Shown here piece by piece: positions 9,444 through 19,570 of a stretch of 64,000 nucleotides of DNA. This DNA comes from Lewinellaceae bacterium (GTDB taxonomy: Bacteria; Bacteroidota; Bacteroidia; Chitinophagales; Saprospiraceae). The DNA lies in NCBI GenBank assembly GCA_016711435.1, contig JADJSY010000022.1, positions 1-64,000 on the forward strand, read 5' to 3'. The notes beneath the pieces were generated by a model, which was not told the DNA's origin, searched no databases, and was given only the letters and a program-made list of their open reading frames with translations. How positions within the stretch are numbered: position 1 is the first letter of the stretch; each line of letters starts with the position of its first letter. A program made the position numbers and the translations under genes.

Positions 9444-11807
9444 ATGGAAGAATCAACGAACCGAACATCCGCAACAACTAAAAAGAAAATAGTGGTACTC
9501 GGCGGCGGGTTGAGCGGGTTGAGTGCAGCGCACGAGCTGACCAATTACGAAGGGTGGGATGACCTGTATGATGTCACGCTCTATCAGTTCGGGTGGCAGT
9601 TGGGCGGCAAATGCAAAACCGGACGGGGGAAAATGGAACGTATTGAAGAACACGGCATCCATATCTTCCTCGGTTTCTACAACAATGCCATGCGGATGAT
9701 CCGCGAGTCGTATGCGGAATGGGAGAAATTCAGGAACATACAAGACAACACGCCCTTCCTCACCTGGGAAAGTCTTTTTCACAAGCAGTCCTCCATTATG
9801 CTGCCTTTTTTCTCCAGTAAGCAGAATAAGTGGGAAAACTTTACCCTGATTTTTCCGGAGAACAAAGAAATTCCGGGCATAGGCGGAGCGCCCACCGAAC
9901 AGGAAAATATCAAAAAAATGCTCTTAGTGGGCATTGAATTGCTGTTAGGCTCGCCTTATCTGCAACCCAAAGGTTGTATCGGCAGGATCAGAAGCGCGCT
10001 GATGCGCTGGTTTTGGCCGAAAGAAGCCGAGGACGTCGTCCGCGACCTCAGCTTTACAGCAGCCTCGCACACACAGCCGACCTGGTGGGAAAATTTGAAA
10101 GCAGATGTAAAAAAACACCACGGCAGTTCGGGGCATCCCGAGCACGTGCAGTTTTTGCACCACGCCAAAAAATTAGTCGAAGATTTGCCGACGAGTGAAG
10201 AACATGCGGCGTCCATAACCCAAAGCCTCGGCGCTACCGGTCATCCGCATGAAAAAATCGCCCACCTGATATTCGGATTTTTATCCGGCGTGGAAAAAAC
10301 AATCGCTCCTTTTCTTGGTTCCGATTCCCGCCTCGAAACAGTCTGGATGTTCATGCAGGTGGGGTATTACAACTACCTCGGGCTTCAGTCCATCTACAAT
10401 CCGAACACCGGAACACACGATTTTGAATCCATTAACCACCTCGATTACCGCGAGTGGCTCAGCCAGCTCGGCGCGCCGGAAAATGTAGTCTGGTCGGCGC
10501 CTGTGAAAGATATTTACACCCTGGTTTTTGCTTATCCGGCCAATGGCGACACCACCCTGCCCGGGCGCATTGCCGCCGGGACGGCTCTCATGGGCGCTAT
10601 GCTGATTATCCTTGGATACAAAGGCGCCGTGATGTACCGCTTCAAAGGTGGAACAGCCGATGTGGTCGTCTCGACCATTTATGAGGTACTGAAAGCGCGG
10701 GGGGTAAAATTCAAGTTTTTCCACCAGGTCGAAAAAATAGACTATTCGGATGGCGATGAAATTGAAAAAATAACCGTCGGTGAGCAGATACGTATGAAAA
10801 CGCCCGGTGCGGAGTTTCAGGCCACCAAGTTGATCAAAGGGCTTTTCTGCTGGGCTTCCCATCCTTTCTGGAAATGGAAGGAATTGGCCGATCAGGTACA
10901 CCCGGAAGACCTCGTGGAATTGCAAAATGGCGATATTAACCTCAATTCTGCCTGGTCGGGCTGGAAAAACCGCGAGGTTCACACCCTCGAAAAAGGAAAG
11001 GACTTCGATCAGGCCGTCCTCGCCATTTCCGTGGCGGCCCTCAAGGATATTTGTTCCGACATCATCGACAAACGAAAGGAGTGGAAAGAGATGGTCGACA
11101 ATGTCCAGACCATTCAGACCCAGGGCGTTCAGTTGTGGGTGAAAAAAAACTTAGCCGAACTCGGTATGGACCTTCCCGCACTGGGGATGCAAGCCGACGA
11201 TATGCCGATTCTGGATACCTTTGCCAACCCGATCAACTCGTACGCCGACATGACGGAATTGTTGAAATGGGAAGACTGGACAGTGCCCGATACGCCCAAA
11301 AGCCTCGCTTATTTCTGCGGCCCGCTTTCTGAAAACGCCACGATTCCACCGTATACGGACACCGATTTCCCCAGACGCCAACAGGAACGGGTGAAGGAAA
11401 TGACAACCCAATGGCTACAGGACAATGCGGGATTCCTATGGCCCGGCGCTACTACCAACGAAAATCCGGCCGGATTTGACCTGGATTTATTGGCCGACCC
11501 GACCGGAAAAACCAACGCCACCGGCCTGGAAAAGCTGAATGAACAATTCTATTCCGCCAATATCGACCCAACGGAACGCTATGTACTCTCGCTCCCGGGT
11601 TCGGGTAAGTTCCGCCGGAAAGCAGACCAAAGTGGGTATAAAAACCTGTTTTTTGCAGGCGACTGGATCGATACCGGCTACAACATGGGTTGTGCGGAAG
11701 TTGCTATTATGTCGGGACTGATGGCTGCCCAGGCTTTGCGCAAAAATGAATACGGATTAAGCGACCACCAGCCGATTATCAAAGACTTGAACTTTTCTAA
11801 CGACTGA
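9444..11807 (+). CDS. Large FAD-dependent amine-oxidase/phytoene-desaturase-like oxidoreductase
   Basis: 787 residues. The N-terminus (residues 16-45) has the dinucleotide-binding fold KIVVLGGGLSGLSAAHEL, then GWQLGGKCKTGRG and the EEHGIHIFLGFYNNAMRM region typical of carotenoid-desaturase-like flavoproteins. The C-terminus NLFFAGDWIDTGYNMGCAE is the matching FAD-closing motif. It is about 250 residues longer than standard phytoene desaturases, with inserts between residues 120-300 and 420-520. I infer oxidation of a hydrophobic substrate. Its stop overlaps the start of the next flavoprotein (TGATGA), so the two are translationally coupled. It is not adjacent to recognisable crt genes such as phytoene synthase. 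Confidence 0.75.
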   Translation: MEESTNRTSATTKKKIVVLGGGLSGLSAAHELTNYEGWDDLYDVTLYQFGWQLGGKCKTGRGKMERIEEHGIHIFLGFYNNAMRMIRESYAEWEKFRNIQDNTPFLTWESLFHKQSSIMLPFFSSKQNKWENFTLIFPENKEIPGIGGAPTEQENIKKMLLVGIELLLGSPYLQPKGCIGRIRSALMRWFWPKEAEDVVRDLSFTAASHTQPTWWENLKADVKKHHGSSGHPEHVQFLHHAKKLVEDLPTSEEHAASITQSLGATGHPHEKIAHLIFGFLSGVEKTIAPFLGSDSRLETVWMFMQVGYYNYLGLQSIYNPNTGTHDFESINHLDYREWLSQLGAPENVVWSAPVKDIYTLVFAYPANGDTTLPGRIAAGTALMGAMLIILGYKGAVMYRFKGGTADVVVSTIYEVLKARGVKFKFFHQVEKIDYSDGDEIEKITVGEQIRMKTPGAEFQATKLIKGLFCWASHPFWKWKELADQVHPEDLVELQNGDINLNSAWSGWKNREVHTLEKGKDFDQAVLAISVAALKDICSDIIDKRKEWKEMVDNVQTIQTQGVQLWVKKNLAELGMDLPALGMQADDMPILDTFANPINSYADMTELLKWEDWTVPDTPKSLAYFCGPLSENATIPPYTDTDFPRRQQERVKEMTTQWLQDNAGFLWPGATTNENPAGFDLDLLADPTGKTNATGLEKLNEQFYSANIDPTERYVLSLPGSGKFRRKADQSGYKNLFFAGDWIDTGYNMGCAEVAIMSGLMAAQALRKNEYGLSDHQPIIKDLNFSND

Positions 11808-12895
11808 TGAAATCTGTTCACGGCCCCATCACCATCGCAGGCGCGGGAGTATCCGGCCTTACTGCTGCGATCAACCTCGCCAAAGCGGGTGTGGAAGTCC
11901 ATGTGTATGAACGCAAAAAGGAGATAGGAGGCCGCTTTCTCGGGGACTGGCAGGGACTGGAAAACTGGACGACTGTGGAAACGGTGCAATCCAGTTTGTC
12001 AGATATGCAGATTGATATGAACTTCGATTGCCATGCCATGCCGCCGCTGCTGCTCACCGACGGGGGCGCCCTGCAAATGCGCTGTTCGTTTCAACGCCCG
12101 GTGTGTTATCTCGTAAAAAGAGGCCCGGAGCCCGGCACCCTCGATCAGGGCTTGAAAGCGCAGGCACTCGCGGCAGGTGTGCGGCTCCATCTCGGGCAGG
12201 CTATCGAACCCGAACAGGCGGATATTATCGCGACCGGCCCGAATTCCCGGGAGGTATTTGCCGTGGATAAAGGCATCGTGTGGCACACACAATTGCCTGA
12301 TATGGCTATATTTTTGGTCAATGAATCGGCGGCATATAAAGGGTATGCCTATCTGCTGATTTCCGGCGGATACGCCTGCCTGTGTACGGTACTATTCGAC
12401 CGTTTTCAGGCAGTCAATGAATGCCTCGAAAAAGCAAAGTCCATGATCGGCGCATTGGTCGATCTGGATATCCGGGCGCCGCGTTTTGTCGGCGGACTCG
12501 GCAGTATTGCGCTGGAGACCGCATTTAAGCGAGGCAAAAGTTTGCTGGTGGGAGAAGCGGCGGGTATTCAGGATTTTTTATGGGGTTTTGGTATCCGCAC
12601 AGCCATGCAATCGGGTTATCTTGCAGCGCAAAGTATTTTACATGGCGCCGATTATCCCGAAATGGCTCAAAAAGCCTTTCATCCCAGGATAAAATCAGGT
12701 ATCGTCACACGTTTTTTGTACGATAAAGCAGGCAGTTGGCCATCCGGATATAAAATAATGGGACAATTAGCGGGCAACCGCCCCGATCCCGGACGTTTCT
12801 TCCAGCATGCTTATAAAATGACTGTAATCCATCAATTTATTTATCCCCTCGCCCGATGGTCTATGCAGAGAAAGTATCCAAAACTTAGACTCTGA
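11807..12895 (+). CDS. FAD-dependent oxidoreductase, geranylgeranyl-reductase-like
   Basis: 362 residues. The N-terminal GxGxxG motif reads ITIAGAGVSGLTAAINLAKAG with the following acidic residue in VYERKKEIGGRF. A second FAD-contact motif, VGEAAGIQDFLWGFGIRTAMQSG, is of the geranylgeranyl reductase/PHBH type. The ATG overlaps the upstream stop by one base. It is the last gene of the operon, so it probably acts on the product or substrate of the preceding enzymes. The specific reaction cannot be read from sequence. About 115 bp of spacer follow, in which I see no clear terminator. Confidence 0.72.
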   Translation: MKSVHGPITIAGAGVSGLTAAINLAKAGVEVHVYERKKEIGGRFLGDWQGLENWTTVETVQSSLSDMQIDMNFDCHAMPPLLLTDGGALQMRCSFQRPVCYLVKRGPEPGTLDQGLKAQALAAGVRLHLGQAIEPEQADIIATGPNSREVFAVDKGIVWHTQLPDMAIFLVNESAAYKGYAYLLISGGYACLCTVLFDRFQAVNECLEKAKSMIGALVDLDIRAPRFVGGLGSIALETAFKRGKSLLVGEAAGIQDFLWGFGIRTAMQSGYLAAQSILHGADYPEMAQKAFHPRIKSGIVTRFLYDKAGSWPSGYKIMGQLAGNRPDPGRFFQHAYKMTVIHQFIYPLARWSMQRKYPKLRL

Positions 12896-13011
12896 ATACA
12901 GTACGCTTGTCAAATTCGCGCTCAAAATGATCACCTGTTCATTAGATGAGGGCGTCTCATTATTTTTGATTTTCATCCTTATGAGCCCCATCCTTTTAAA
13001 GCACTATCACC

Positions 13012-16000
13012 ATGTCAGGAAAAACCAGCACACAACCGGAATATAACGCGTCCACCCAGTTGAATTTATTGAAGCGGGGTTCTAACTTCACTGTTTATGA
13101 ATTTACCGACTCGAAAGCGGGCGGCCGTTATTTGCTTAAAACGATTTCAAAAAACAATTTTGACCCCAAATGCAGGCTGCACCTCAACACGGAATTTGAT
13201 ATTTTACAACATGTAAAAGATGCCGGCAGTCCGAGAAAAGTTTTTGAAAAAACGGAATACGAAGGCACGCCGGCACTGATACTGGAATATATTGACGGGA
13301 AGCCGCTGAATGAGGCTTATCGCTTGCCTATGTCGGTGCGCGACTTTTTAAAAGTAGCGCCCGCCCTGGCAAAAGCGGTGGGTGAGCTGCACCAGCACAA
13401 AGTGATTCACAAGGATATTCAACCCGCCAATATCATGGTGGAACAGCAAAACGGGGCCATTCGCATGATTGACTTTGGGATTGCCACCAGACTGTCCTCT
13501 GAAAACAACACCATGCGCAGCCTGCGGCTTTTGGAAGGGCACCTGAGTTACATTGCGCCGGAGCAAACCGGCAGGATGAACCGGCTGCTCGACTACCGGG
13601 CTGATTTGTACAGCCTCGGAATTGTTTTTTATGAAATGCTGACCGGCAAATGCCCCTTTGCCAGTTCCGATCCGTTAACATTGATTCACAGCCACATAGC
13701 GGTAGCGCCCGATTTGAGCGGCGTTCCGGAGCCTTTGAGGGATATATTAGCCAAATTACTGGAAAAAAATGCCGACGACCGTTATCAGTCGGCTTTCGGC
13801 TTGCTGTACGACCTGGAGCAATGCGCCGAACAGTTTTCCGCCAATGGCGTCATCTCGTCTTTCCCCCTCGCGCAGAAAGACTACTCCCACCATTTCCATT
13901 TGTCGCAAAAACTGTATGGGCGGACGGAAGAAATCAACAGCCTGATTGACTATTTCAACAAAATTACGCAAGGGGGCAGCCATTTGTTGCTGGTATCCGG
14001 TTATTCAGGGATTGGCAAATCGGCATTGGTACACGAAATCCATAAACCCATCACTGAAAAAGGTGGATTTTTTATTTCAGGAAAATACGATCAGTACCAG
14101 CGCAACATCCCATATTTCGCTTTCCTCAAAGCATTTGAAGGATTGATTCAGCAGTTGTTGACGGAAAAAGAGGATCGCAGGGCTATTTGGAAAGACCAAC
14201 TGCTGAGCGCTTTAGCCAGCAACGGCCAGATTATGATAGATGTCATTCCGGAACTGGAATTGCTGATCGGACCGCAACCGCCGGTGGCCGCCTTGCTGCC
14301 CACAGAAGCACAGAATCGATTTTTTAATACTTTCCTGAATTTTATCGGAATATTTGCGCAAAAAGATTGCCCTTTGGTGCTTTTTCTGGATGATTTGCAG
14401 TGGGCCGATGCCGCCAGTCTGAAATTGTTGAGCAACCTGCTGCTCGAAGACCGGGTGCAACATTTGCTGGTCATCGGCGCTTACCGCGACAATGAGGTGA
14501 CCGCCACCAGCCCCCTGATGCTGACTTTATCGGAACTGGGTAAAGAAAGCGCCGATATTTCAACGATTCAATTACAGTCGCTTCCCCTGTTGGAGGTCAG
14601 GCAATTGGTAGCCGATTCGCTGCGCTGCCTGGCGGACGAAAGCGAAGACCTAAGCAGTCTTGTTTTTGATAAAACAGCCGGAAACCCGTTCTTTCTGACA
14701 CAGTTTCTCGCAAAATTGCACGAGGACGGACTCGTTCGGTTCGATTTTACCCACTTCCGCTGGCTTTGGGACACTTCGGCAATCCATGCACAAAAAGTCT
14801 CCGATAATGTGATCGATCTGATGACCCGGAAAATTTTGAAGCTACCGACCCAAACTTCCGACCTGCTGCAAGTGGCCGCCTGTGTAGGGGCTTCCTTCGA
14901 TCTCGATACCCTGGCCGCCGCCGCCGGTATGACGGAACAAGAAGTAGCGCGCGATCTCTGGCCTGGCATCCGGGAAGGCCTCACTCCGCCACTCGATGAT
15001 AATTACCGCGCTTTTCAGTCGGAAGCAGTGGAAACCGATCTGGGCGCTTTCGGTTTAACAGACATCAATCCTCGATACCGGTTTTTGCACGACCGGATTC
15101 AACAGGCTGCTTACAATATGATTCCTGAGAAGGAACGTCCCAAAATGCACCTGCATATCGGGAAATTGTTGCTCCGGGAAATGACGCCCGGCATGCTCGA
15201 CGACCGATTGTTTGATGTGGTGAACCACCTGAGTCTCGGCAGAGGCCTGATTACCGATACAACTCAAAAACTGCAATACGCGGAACTGTTTCTGGTGGCC
15301 GGTAAAAAAGCAAAAGCCTCTACCGCCCATGCCTCCGCAGCCGATTACCTCTCTTATGGCATAGAACTGCTGGGCGATTTAAACTGGACGAGCGACTATT
15401 ACCAACTGAGTTACGACCTGCATTTTGAGCGGGCAGAAGCGCTGTACCTCTCCGTTCAACATGCCGAAGCGGAAAAAGTGCTGGGTACGATTTTGAGCAA
15501 TACTGCCCTGCGGGGCGACCTGGCCAAAGTACACCTGCTGAAAGGCGTGCTTTACACCAATATCGGCCAGCTGATGGATGCTTTCAACGCTTGCAAGGAA
15601 GGGCTTGTACTATACGGGATTGAAGTGCCCGCTAGCGTTACGCCGGAAATGATCGGACAGGGGCTGGGCGAAATCGAAGCGCTCCGCGCCGGCCGCCCGA
15701 TCGATGAACTGACCGAATTACCGCTGCTGACCGACCCCGACGGCTACATGCGTACCCTGCTGCTGTCGGTCATTGCCACGCCCGCTTATTTTATGTACAA
15801 CGACACGATATGGGTCTGGGTCATTATCCAATTGGTCAAACTCTCCATGAAGGATGGTAACTCCGATATTTCTGACCTTGGGTATTCGGCTTTCGGGGTT
15901 TTGGTAGCGCATGGCATCGGCGATTACCCCAACGGATATGCTTATGGAAAACTGTCGGTGGAACTCAATAAAAAGTTTAACAAGGTTGAAAACCGCGCCA

Positions 16001-18213
16001 AGGTGAACCTGATTTTCGGCCAAATGATTTCACACTGGCGCGTACACTATAAGCAAAGTATGCCGCTTGCCGTGGAGGGATTTCAGTACGGGCAGGAAAC
16101 CGGCGACCTGATCTATGCCGGATACAATGCCTACTCTTTGATGTGGACCCATTTTGTGATCGGCAGACCGCTGCAGGAAGTAGCCCAGGAATGCCAGAAA
16201 TTCCGTCCGTTTTTTGCACGCACCCGGGATTTGCTGGGGCAGGGAATTCTCGTATTGCAGCGGCTTTCGGAAGCGCTCCGGGGGCTTACCACCGGTCCGA
16301 CCAGTCTGGAAAATGAAGGTTTGAGCGAGGCCGAACTGACGGCGCCTATTCTGGATTATGCGCTAAAACTGCCTATACATGTCTATTATTTGTCTAAAAT
16401 ACGCCTGTATTACCTTTTCGGCGAGTCGGAAAAAGCACTGGAATTGGTGGCGCCTGCCCAGGCAGTGGCGTACGCTTCCACCGGCTATGTGTACTACTCC
16501 GATCTGAATTTTTTGCACTCGCTGGTGTTGCTGGACCTTGCCGCCAAATCCGATGAAACCGAACGCGCCGCTTTGCTGGAAACAGCCACGCAGAATCAGG
16601 TGCAGATGAAAATCTGGGCCGACAATGCGCCGGACAATTTCCTGCATAAATACCACCTGATTGAAGCAGGGATAAAGTCCTTTCAAGCAGACAACCGAAG
16701 TACTTCAGACGAATACGACGAAACCATCCGCTTAGCCAATATCAACGGTTTTTTGCACGACGAAGCGCTTGTCAACGAACTGGCCGGCAAATTCTTTCTG
16801 GGCATCGGAAAACCAAAACTGGCACGCCCTTATTTGCAGGATGCCTTTGCGCTGTATTTAAAATGGGGGGCTGTTACAAAAGCCAACCAACTCAAAACAC
16901 TTTATCCCGATCACATTACAGAACTGGTTCGCCGGGGCGGAACGCATATCGGCACAGGTAAAAACACCCAGGGCGAATCCTCCGAAGCCCTGGATCTGTA
17001 TTCTATCGTAAAGGCGTATACTGCAATCTCCAGCGAAGTGGAAATTGACAAACTCCTGCGCAGGATGATTACCCTGATCGTTCAAAATGCGGGCGCGCAA
17101 CGCGCTGTTCTGTTACGCGTAGACGACAATGGAGTACTCACGGTGGTTGCCGAAGGCAATACGGAAGCGCAAACCCTGTACCTGCAATCCGAACAGATTC
17201 CACTTGCCGAAGCCGATCATATTCTGTCTGTTGAAGTGGCGCAATACGTGCTGCTGACCAAAGAGGAGGTGGTGCTCGACAAGGCCGTTCGCGACGACCG
17301 CTTCGGTCAAACCGCTTATATTAAAAATAAACGCCCGAAATCGGTACTCAGCCTTCCCATCATGCACCAGGGTAAAATGCTGGGCATCATTTACATGGAA
17401 AACAACCTGATCGATTTCGCCTTTACCTCCGATCGTGTGGAGGTTGTGCAACTGCTGTCGGCCCAGATGGCCGTTTCCATCGAAAACGCCCTGCTGTACC
17501 GCAACCTGGAAGAAAAAGTACAGGAACGCACCCGGATCATCAAACAGCAGAAAGAAGTGATCGAAATGGAAAAGCAAAAATCGGAGAATCTCCTGTTTAA
17601 TATTCTTCCGGTCAGTATCGCCGAAGAACTGCGGGACAACGGTTTTGCCACGCCCAAGTCATTCGATAGCGTCACCGTTTTATTCACCGATTTTTCAGGA
17701 TTCACACAGGTAGCCGCCCGGATTACGCCGAAAGAACTCATCAAAATCCTCAATGAGTGTTTCAGCGCTTTCGATGAAATTGTGATTCGCAACAACCTGG
17801 AACCAATCAAAACCATCGGCGATGCCTACATGTGCGCAGGCGGGGTGCCCGATGCCAACCGCTCCCACGCCTTCGATGCCGTAAAAGCAGGGCTGGAAAT
17901 CCGGGCATTTGTTCAGGGCTGGAACGAACGCCGCATGGCCAAAGGTGATCCGGCGCTCGATCTCCGTATCGGCATCCATACCGGGCCGGTGGTGGCCGGG
18001 GTAGTGGGCATCCGCAAATTCGCTTACGACATCTGGGGCGATGCGGTGAACGTGGCGGCCCGTATGGAAAGCAGCGGGGAAGCCGGGAAAATCAACATCT
18101 CCGGCGGCACGTATGACCTCGTGAAAGACCAGTTTGTTTGTATCCACCGCGGCAAAATAGAAGCGAAGAACAAAGGAATGGTCGATATGTATTTTGTCAC
18201 GTCCAGAAAGTAA
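13012..18213 (+). CDS. Ser/Thr kinase - AAA ATPase - GAF - adenylyl cyclase multidomain protein
   Basis: One uninterrupted frame of 1733 residues. Domains in order: Hanks-type kinase (about 15-275; HKDIQPANIMV catalytic loop near 132, IDFGIATR metal loop); an AAA_16-type ATPase (about 300-640; Walker A GYSGIGKSAL near 330, Walker B LVLFLDDLQWAD near 456); a long helical TPR-like region (about 700-1320); a GAF domain (about 1330-1490); a short coiled coil; and a class III cyclase (about 1545-1733). The cyclase keeps both metal Asp motifs (LFTDFSGFT, IKTIGDAYM), the Lys typical of ATP selectivity, and YDIWGDAVNVAARM with the Asn/Arg transition-state pair. I infer a cytoplasmic sensor linking phosphorylation to cAMP production. 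It has no transmembrane segment. Kinase-ATPase-GAF receptors usually end in a histidine kinase; here a cyclase takes that place. Confidence 0.9.
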   Translation: MSGKTSTQPEYNASTQLNLLKRGSNFTVYEFTDSKAGGRYLLKTISKNNFDPKCRLHLNTEFDILQHVKDAGSPRKVFEKTEYEGTPALILEYIDGKPLNEAYRLPMSVRDFLKVAPALAKAVGELHQHKVIHKDIQPANIMVEQQNGAIRMIDFGIATRLSSENNTMRSLRLLEGHLSYIAPEQTGRMNRLLDYRADLYSLGIVFYEMLTGKCPFASSDPLTLIHSHIAVAPDLSGVPEPLRDILAKLLEKNADDRYQSAFGLLYDLEQCAEQFSANGVISSFPLAQKDYSHHFHLSQKLYGRTEEINSLIDYFNKITQGGSHLLLVSGYSGIGKSALVHEIHKPITEKGGFFISGKYDQYQRNIPYFAFLKAFEGLIQQLLTEKEDRRAIWKDQLLSALASNGQIMIDVIPELELLIGPQPPVAALLPTEAQNRFFNTFLNFIGIFAQKDCPLVLFLDDLQWADAASLKLLSNLLLEDRVQHLLVIGAYRDNEVTATSPLMLTLSELGKESADISTIQLQSLPLLEVRQLVADSLRCLADESEDLSSLVFDKTAGNPFFLTQFLAKLHEDGLVRFDFTHFRWLWDTSAIHAQKVSDNVIDLMTRKILKLPTQTSDLLQVAACVGASFDLDTLAAAAGMTEQEVARDLWPGIREGLTPPLDDNYRAFQSEAVETDLGAFGLTDINPRYRFLHDRIQQAAYNMIPEKERPKMHLHIGKLLLREMTPGMLDDRLFDVVNHLSLGRGLITDTTQKLQYAELFLVAGKKAKASTAHASAADYLSYGIELLGDLNWTSDYYQLSYDLHFERAEALYLSVQHAEAEKVLGTILSNTALRGDLAKVHLLKGVLYTNIGQLMDAFNACKEGLVLYGIEVPASVTPEMIGQGLGEIEALRAGRPIDELTELPLLTDPDGYMRTLLLSVIATPAYFMYNDTIWVWVIIQLVKLSMKDGNSDISDLGYSAFGVLVAHGIGDYPNGYAYGKLSVELNKKFNKVENRAKVNLIFGQMISHWRVHYKQSMPLAVEGFQYGQETGDLIYAGYNAYSLMWTHFVIGRPLQEVAQECQKFRPFFARTRDLLGQGILVLQRLSEALRGLTTGPTSLENEGLSEAELTAPILDYALKLPIHVYYLSKIRLYYLFGESEKALELVAPAQAVAYASTGYVYYSDLNFLHSLVLLDLAAKSDETERAALLETATQNQVQMKIWADNAPDNFLHKYHLIEAGIKSFQADNRSTSDEYDETIRLANINGFLHDEALVNELAGKFFLGIGKPKLARPYLQDAFALYLKWGAVTKANQLKTLYPDHITELVRRGGTHIGTGKNTQGESSEALDLYSIVKAYTAISSEVEIDKLLRRMITLIVQNAGAQRAVLLRVDDNGVLTVVAEGNTEAQTLYLQSEQIPLAEADHILSVEVAQYVLLTKEEVVLDKAVRDDRFGQTAYIKNKRPKSVLSLPIMHQGKMLGIIYMENNLIDFAFTSDRVEVVQLLSAQMAVSIENALLYRNLEEKVQERTRIIKQQKEVIEMEKQKSENLLFNILPVSIAEELRDNGFATPKSFDSVTVLFTDFSGFTQVAARITPKELIKILNECFSAFDEIVIRNNLEPIKTIGDAYMCAGGVPDANRSHAFDAVKAGLEIRAFVQGWNERRMAKGDPALDLRIGIHTGPVVAGVVGIRKFAYDIWGDAVNVAARMESSGEAGKINISGGTYDLVKDQFVCIHRGKIEAKNKGMVDMYFVTSRK

Positions 18214-18279
18214 GTAGTTATTGGTTATTAGTTATCCGTGTTGATAACCAATAACAGATAACTAACAACAGATAACGGA
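18213..18279 (+). repeat. Stop-codon-proximal TAGTTATTGG repeat, copy 1
   Basis: Begins one base after the stop of the kinase/cyclase gene: GTAGTTATTGGTTATTAGTT, then a second, inverted half (GATAACCAATAACAGATAAC). The two halves can pair. It belongs to the dispersed family described at 26081-26168. Confidence 0.75.
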
Positions 18280-18318
18280 CAATCCCTTACCTTGCGAAGG
18301 TTTAAAACAGCCTGACCC

Positions 18319-19443
18319 ATGTCGACCCAGCCTTCAAAAAATTACGCCGCCAGCCTTCAGACAGAAGTAGACGCTGCCTTTTTGTACCATAAAATTGCCG
18401 ACGCACAAACCGATCCCGGTATCGCCGGTATCTTCCGGCAACTTGCCGAGATCGAAAGCGGCCACGTGACAGGTATGATAAACGGGCTGATCAAACAAGG
18501 TATCAACGTTGAAATGCCGTCGCCTTCCTGGCGTGCCCATGTGCTCGACCGCATCGGAAAAATTTTCGGCTACGACTACATCATCGGCGTGATGATGGAC
18601 ACCGAAAAAAGTATTGCGCAGGCCGTCGTTCAGCAAAAAACGAACGAAAAAATCCCGATCAAAGGAGACGAAGGCAACCACGTCAAGATTTTGCAATCCC
18701 TGCTCAGCAACAAACACAAGGTGTCGGGCGAAGAATTGTCGCGCATTGAAGGCAGGCACAAAACCGTCGGCGGAAACGCCCTGCGCGCAGCGGTACTCGG
18801 CGCCAACGACGGCCTGGTATCCAACATGAGCCTTGTCATGGGCGTAGCCGGCGCCACCAGCGGGCAAAGCGAAATCCTGCTCGCAGGTTCGGCCGGATTA
18901 CTGGCCGGAGCGCTGTCCATGGCCTTGGGCGAATGGATTTCCGTCAAAAGTTCGCAGGAGCTGTACGAACGCCAAATGGCCCTGGAAATGGATGAAATCA
19001 TCAGTAATCCGGAGGGAGAACTAAAAGAAATCACACTCATTTACATCGCGAAAGGAATCCCTGAAGCGCAGGCCCACGATATGGCTGTGGACCTGATGTC
19101 CGATCCCGACCGTGCCCACGAAGTACTCATCAAGGAAGAACTGGGCATCAACCCGGAAGAACTCAAAAGTTCCGCCTGGGAAGCCGCTATCACTTCCTTC
19201 ATCCTGTTTGCCATCGGCGCCATTATTCCCCTTGCGCCGTTTTTCTGGTTAGCGGGTTACACAGCCATTATCACCAGCGTTGTTTTCAGCACTTTGGGTT
19301 TGTTTATCATCGGTTCGGCCATCACGCTGTTCACCGGAAAAAGCATCTGGTTTTCCGGAATGCGGCAGGTTGTTTTCGGGTTGCTGGCCGCGGCTATCAC
19401 GTTTGGTATCGGCAAACTGATCGGGGTGTCGATTGCGGGTTGA
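18319..19443 (+). CDS. Ferritin-like/VIT1 fusion membrane protein (iron/manganese transport)
   Basis: 374 residues. The first 145 are a four-helix ferritin/rubrerythrin-like domain with repeated acidic and His ligands (LQTEVDAAFLYHKIAD, QLAEIESGHVTG, MMDTEKSIAQ, KGDEGNHVKIL). The rest is a VIT1/CCC1 membrane domain: LGANDGLVSNMSLVMGVAGA begins the first helix, LSMALGEWISVKSSQE follows, and three hydrophobic helices close the protein. Such fusions (MbfA/erythrin-VIT type) move Fe2+ or Mn2+ out of the cytoplasm, with the ferritin part acting as sensor or loader; that role is inferred here. A TACCTTGC box at 18288 resembles the phylum's -7 element. Its stop codon lies in a direct repeat that also forms the terminator hairpin. 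Confidence 0.88.
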   Translation: MSTQPSKNYAASLQTEVDAAFLYHKIADAQTDPGIAGIFRQLAEIESGHVTGMINGLIKQGINVEMPSPSWRAHVLDRIGKIFGYDYIIGVMMDTEKSIAQAVVQQKTNEKIPIKGDEGNHVKILQSLLSNKHKVSGEELSRIEGRHKTVGGNALRAAVLGANDGLVSNMSLVMGVAGATSGQSEILLAGSAGLLAGALSMALGEWISVKSSQELYERQMALEMDEIISNPEGELKEITLIYIAKGIPEAQAHDMAVDLMSDPDRAHEVLIKEELGINPEELKSSAWEAAITSFILFAIGAIIPLAPFFWLAGYTAIITSVVFSTLGLFIIGSAITLFTGKSIWFSGMRQVVFGLLAAAITFGIGKLIGVSIAG

Positions 19444-19553
19444 TAAAGGTTGATAAAGGTTGATAAAGTTGATAATAGCTTCTCAAATTGAGTATGACCA
19501 CTTCAATGAGTGGCCAATATCAACTTTATCAACCTTTATCAACCTTTATCAAC
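19438..19553. terminator. Repeat-built bidirectional hairpin between convergent genes
   Basis: Three tandem GTTGATAAAG units on the left pair with three inverted CTTTATCAAC units on the right (19518-19553). Two small internal hairpins, CTCAAATTGAG and CCACTTCAATGAGTGG, lie between them. It ends both the VIT1 gene and the convergent reductase gene at 19571. Confidence 0.7.
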
Positions 19554-19570
19554 TGTATCAACCCTCTTTT

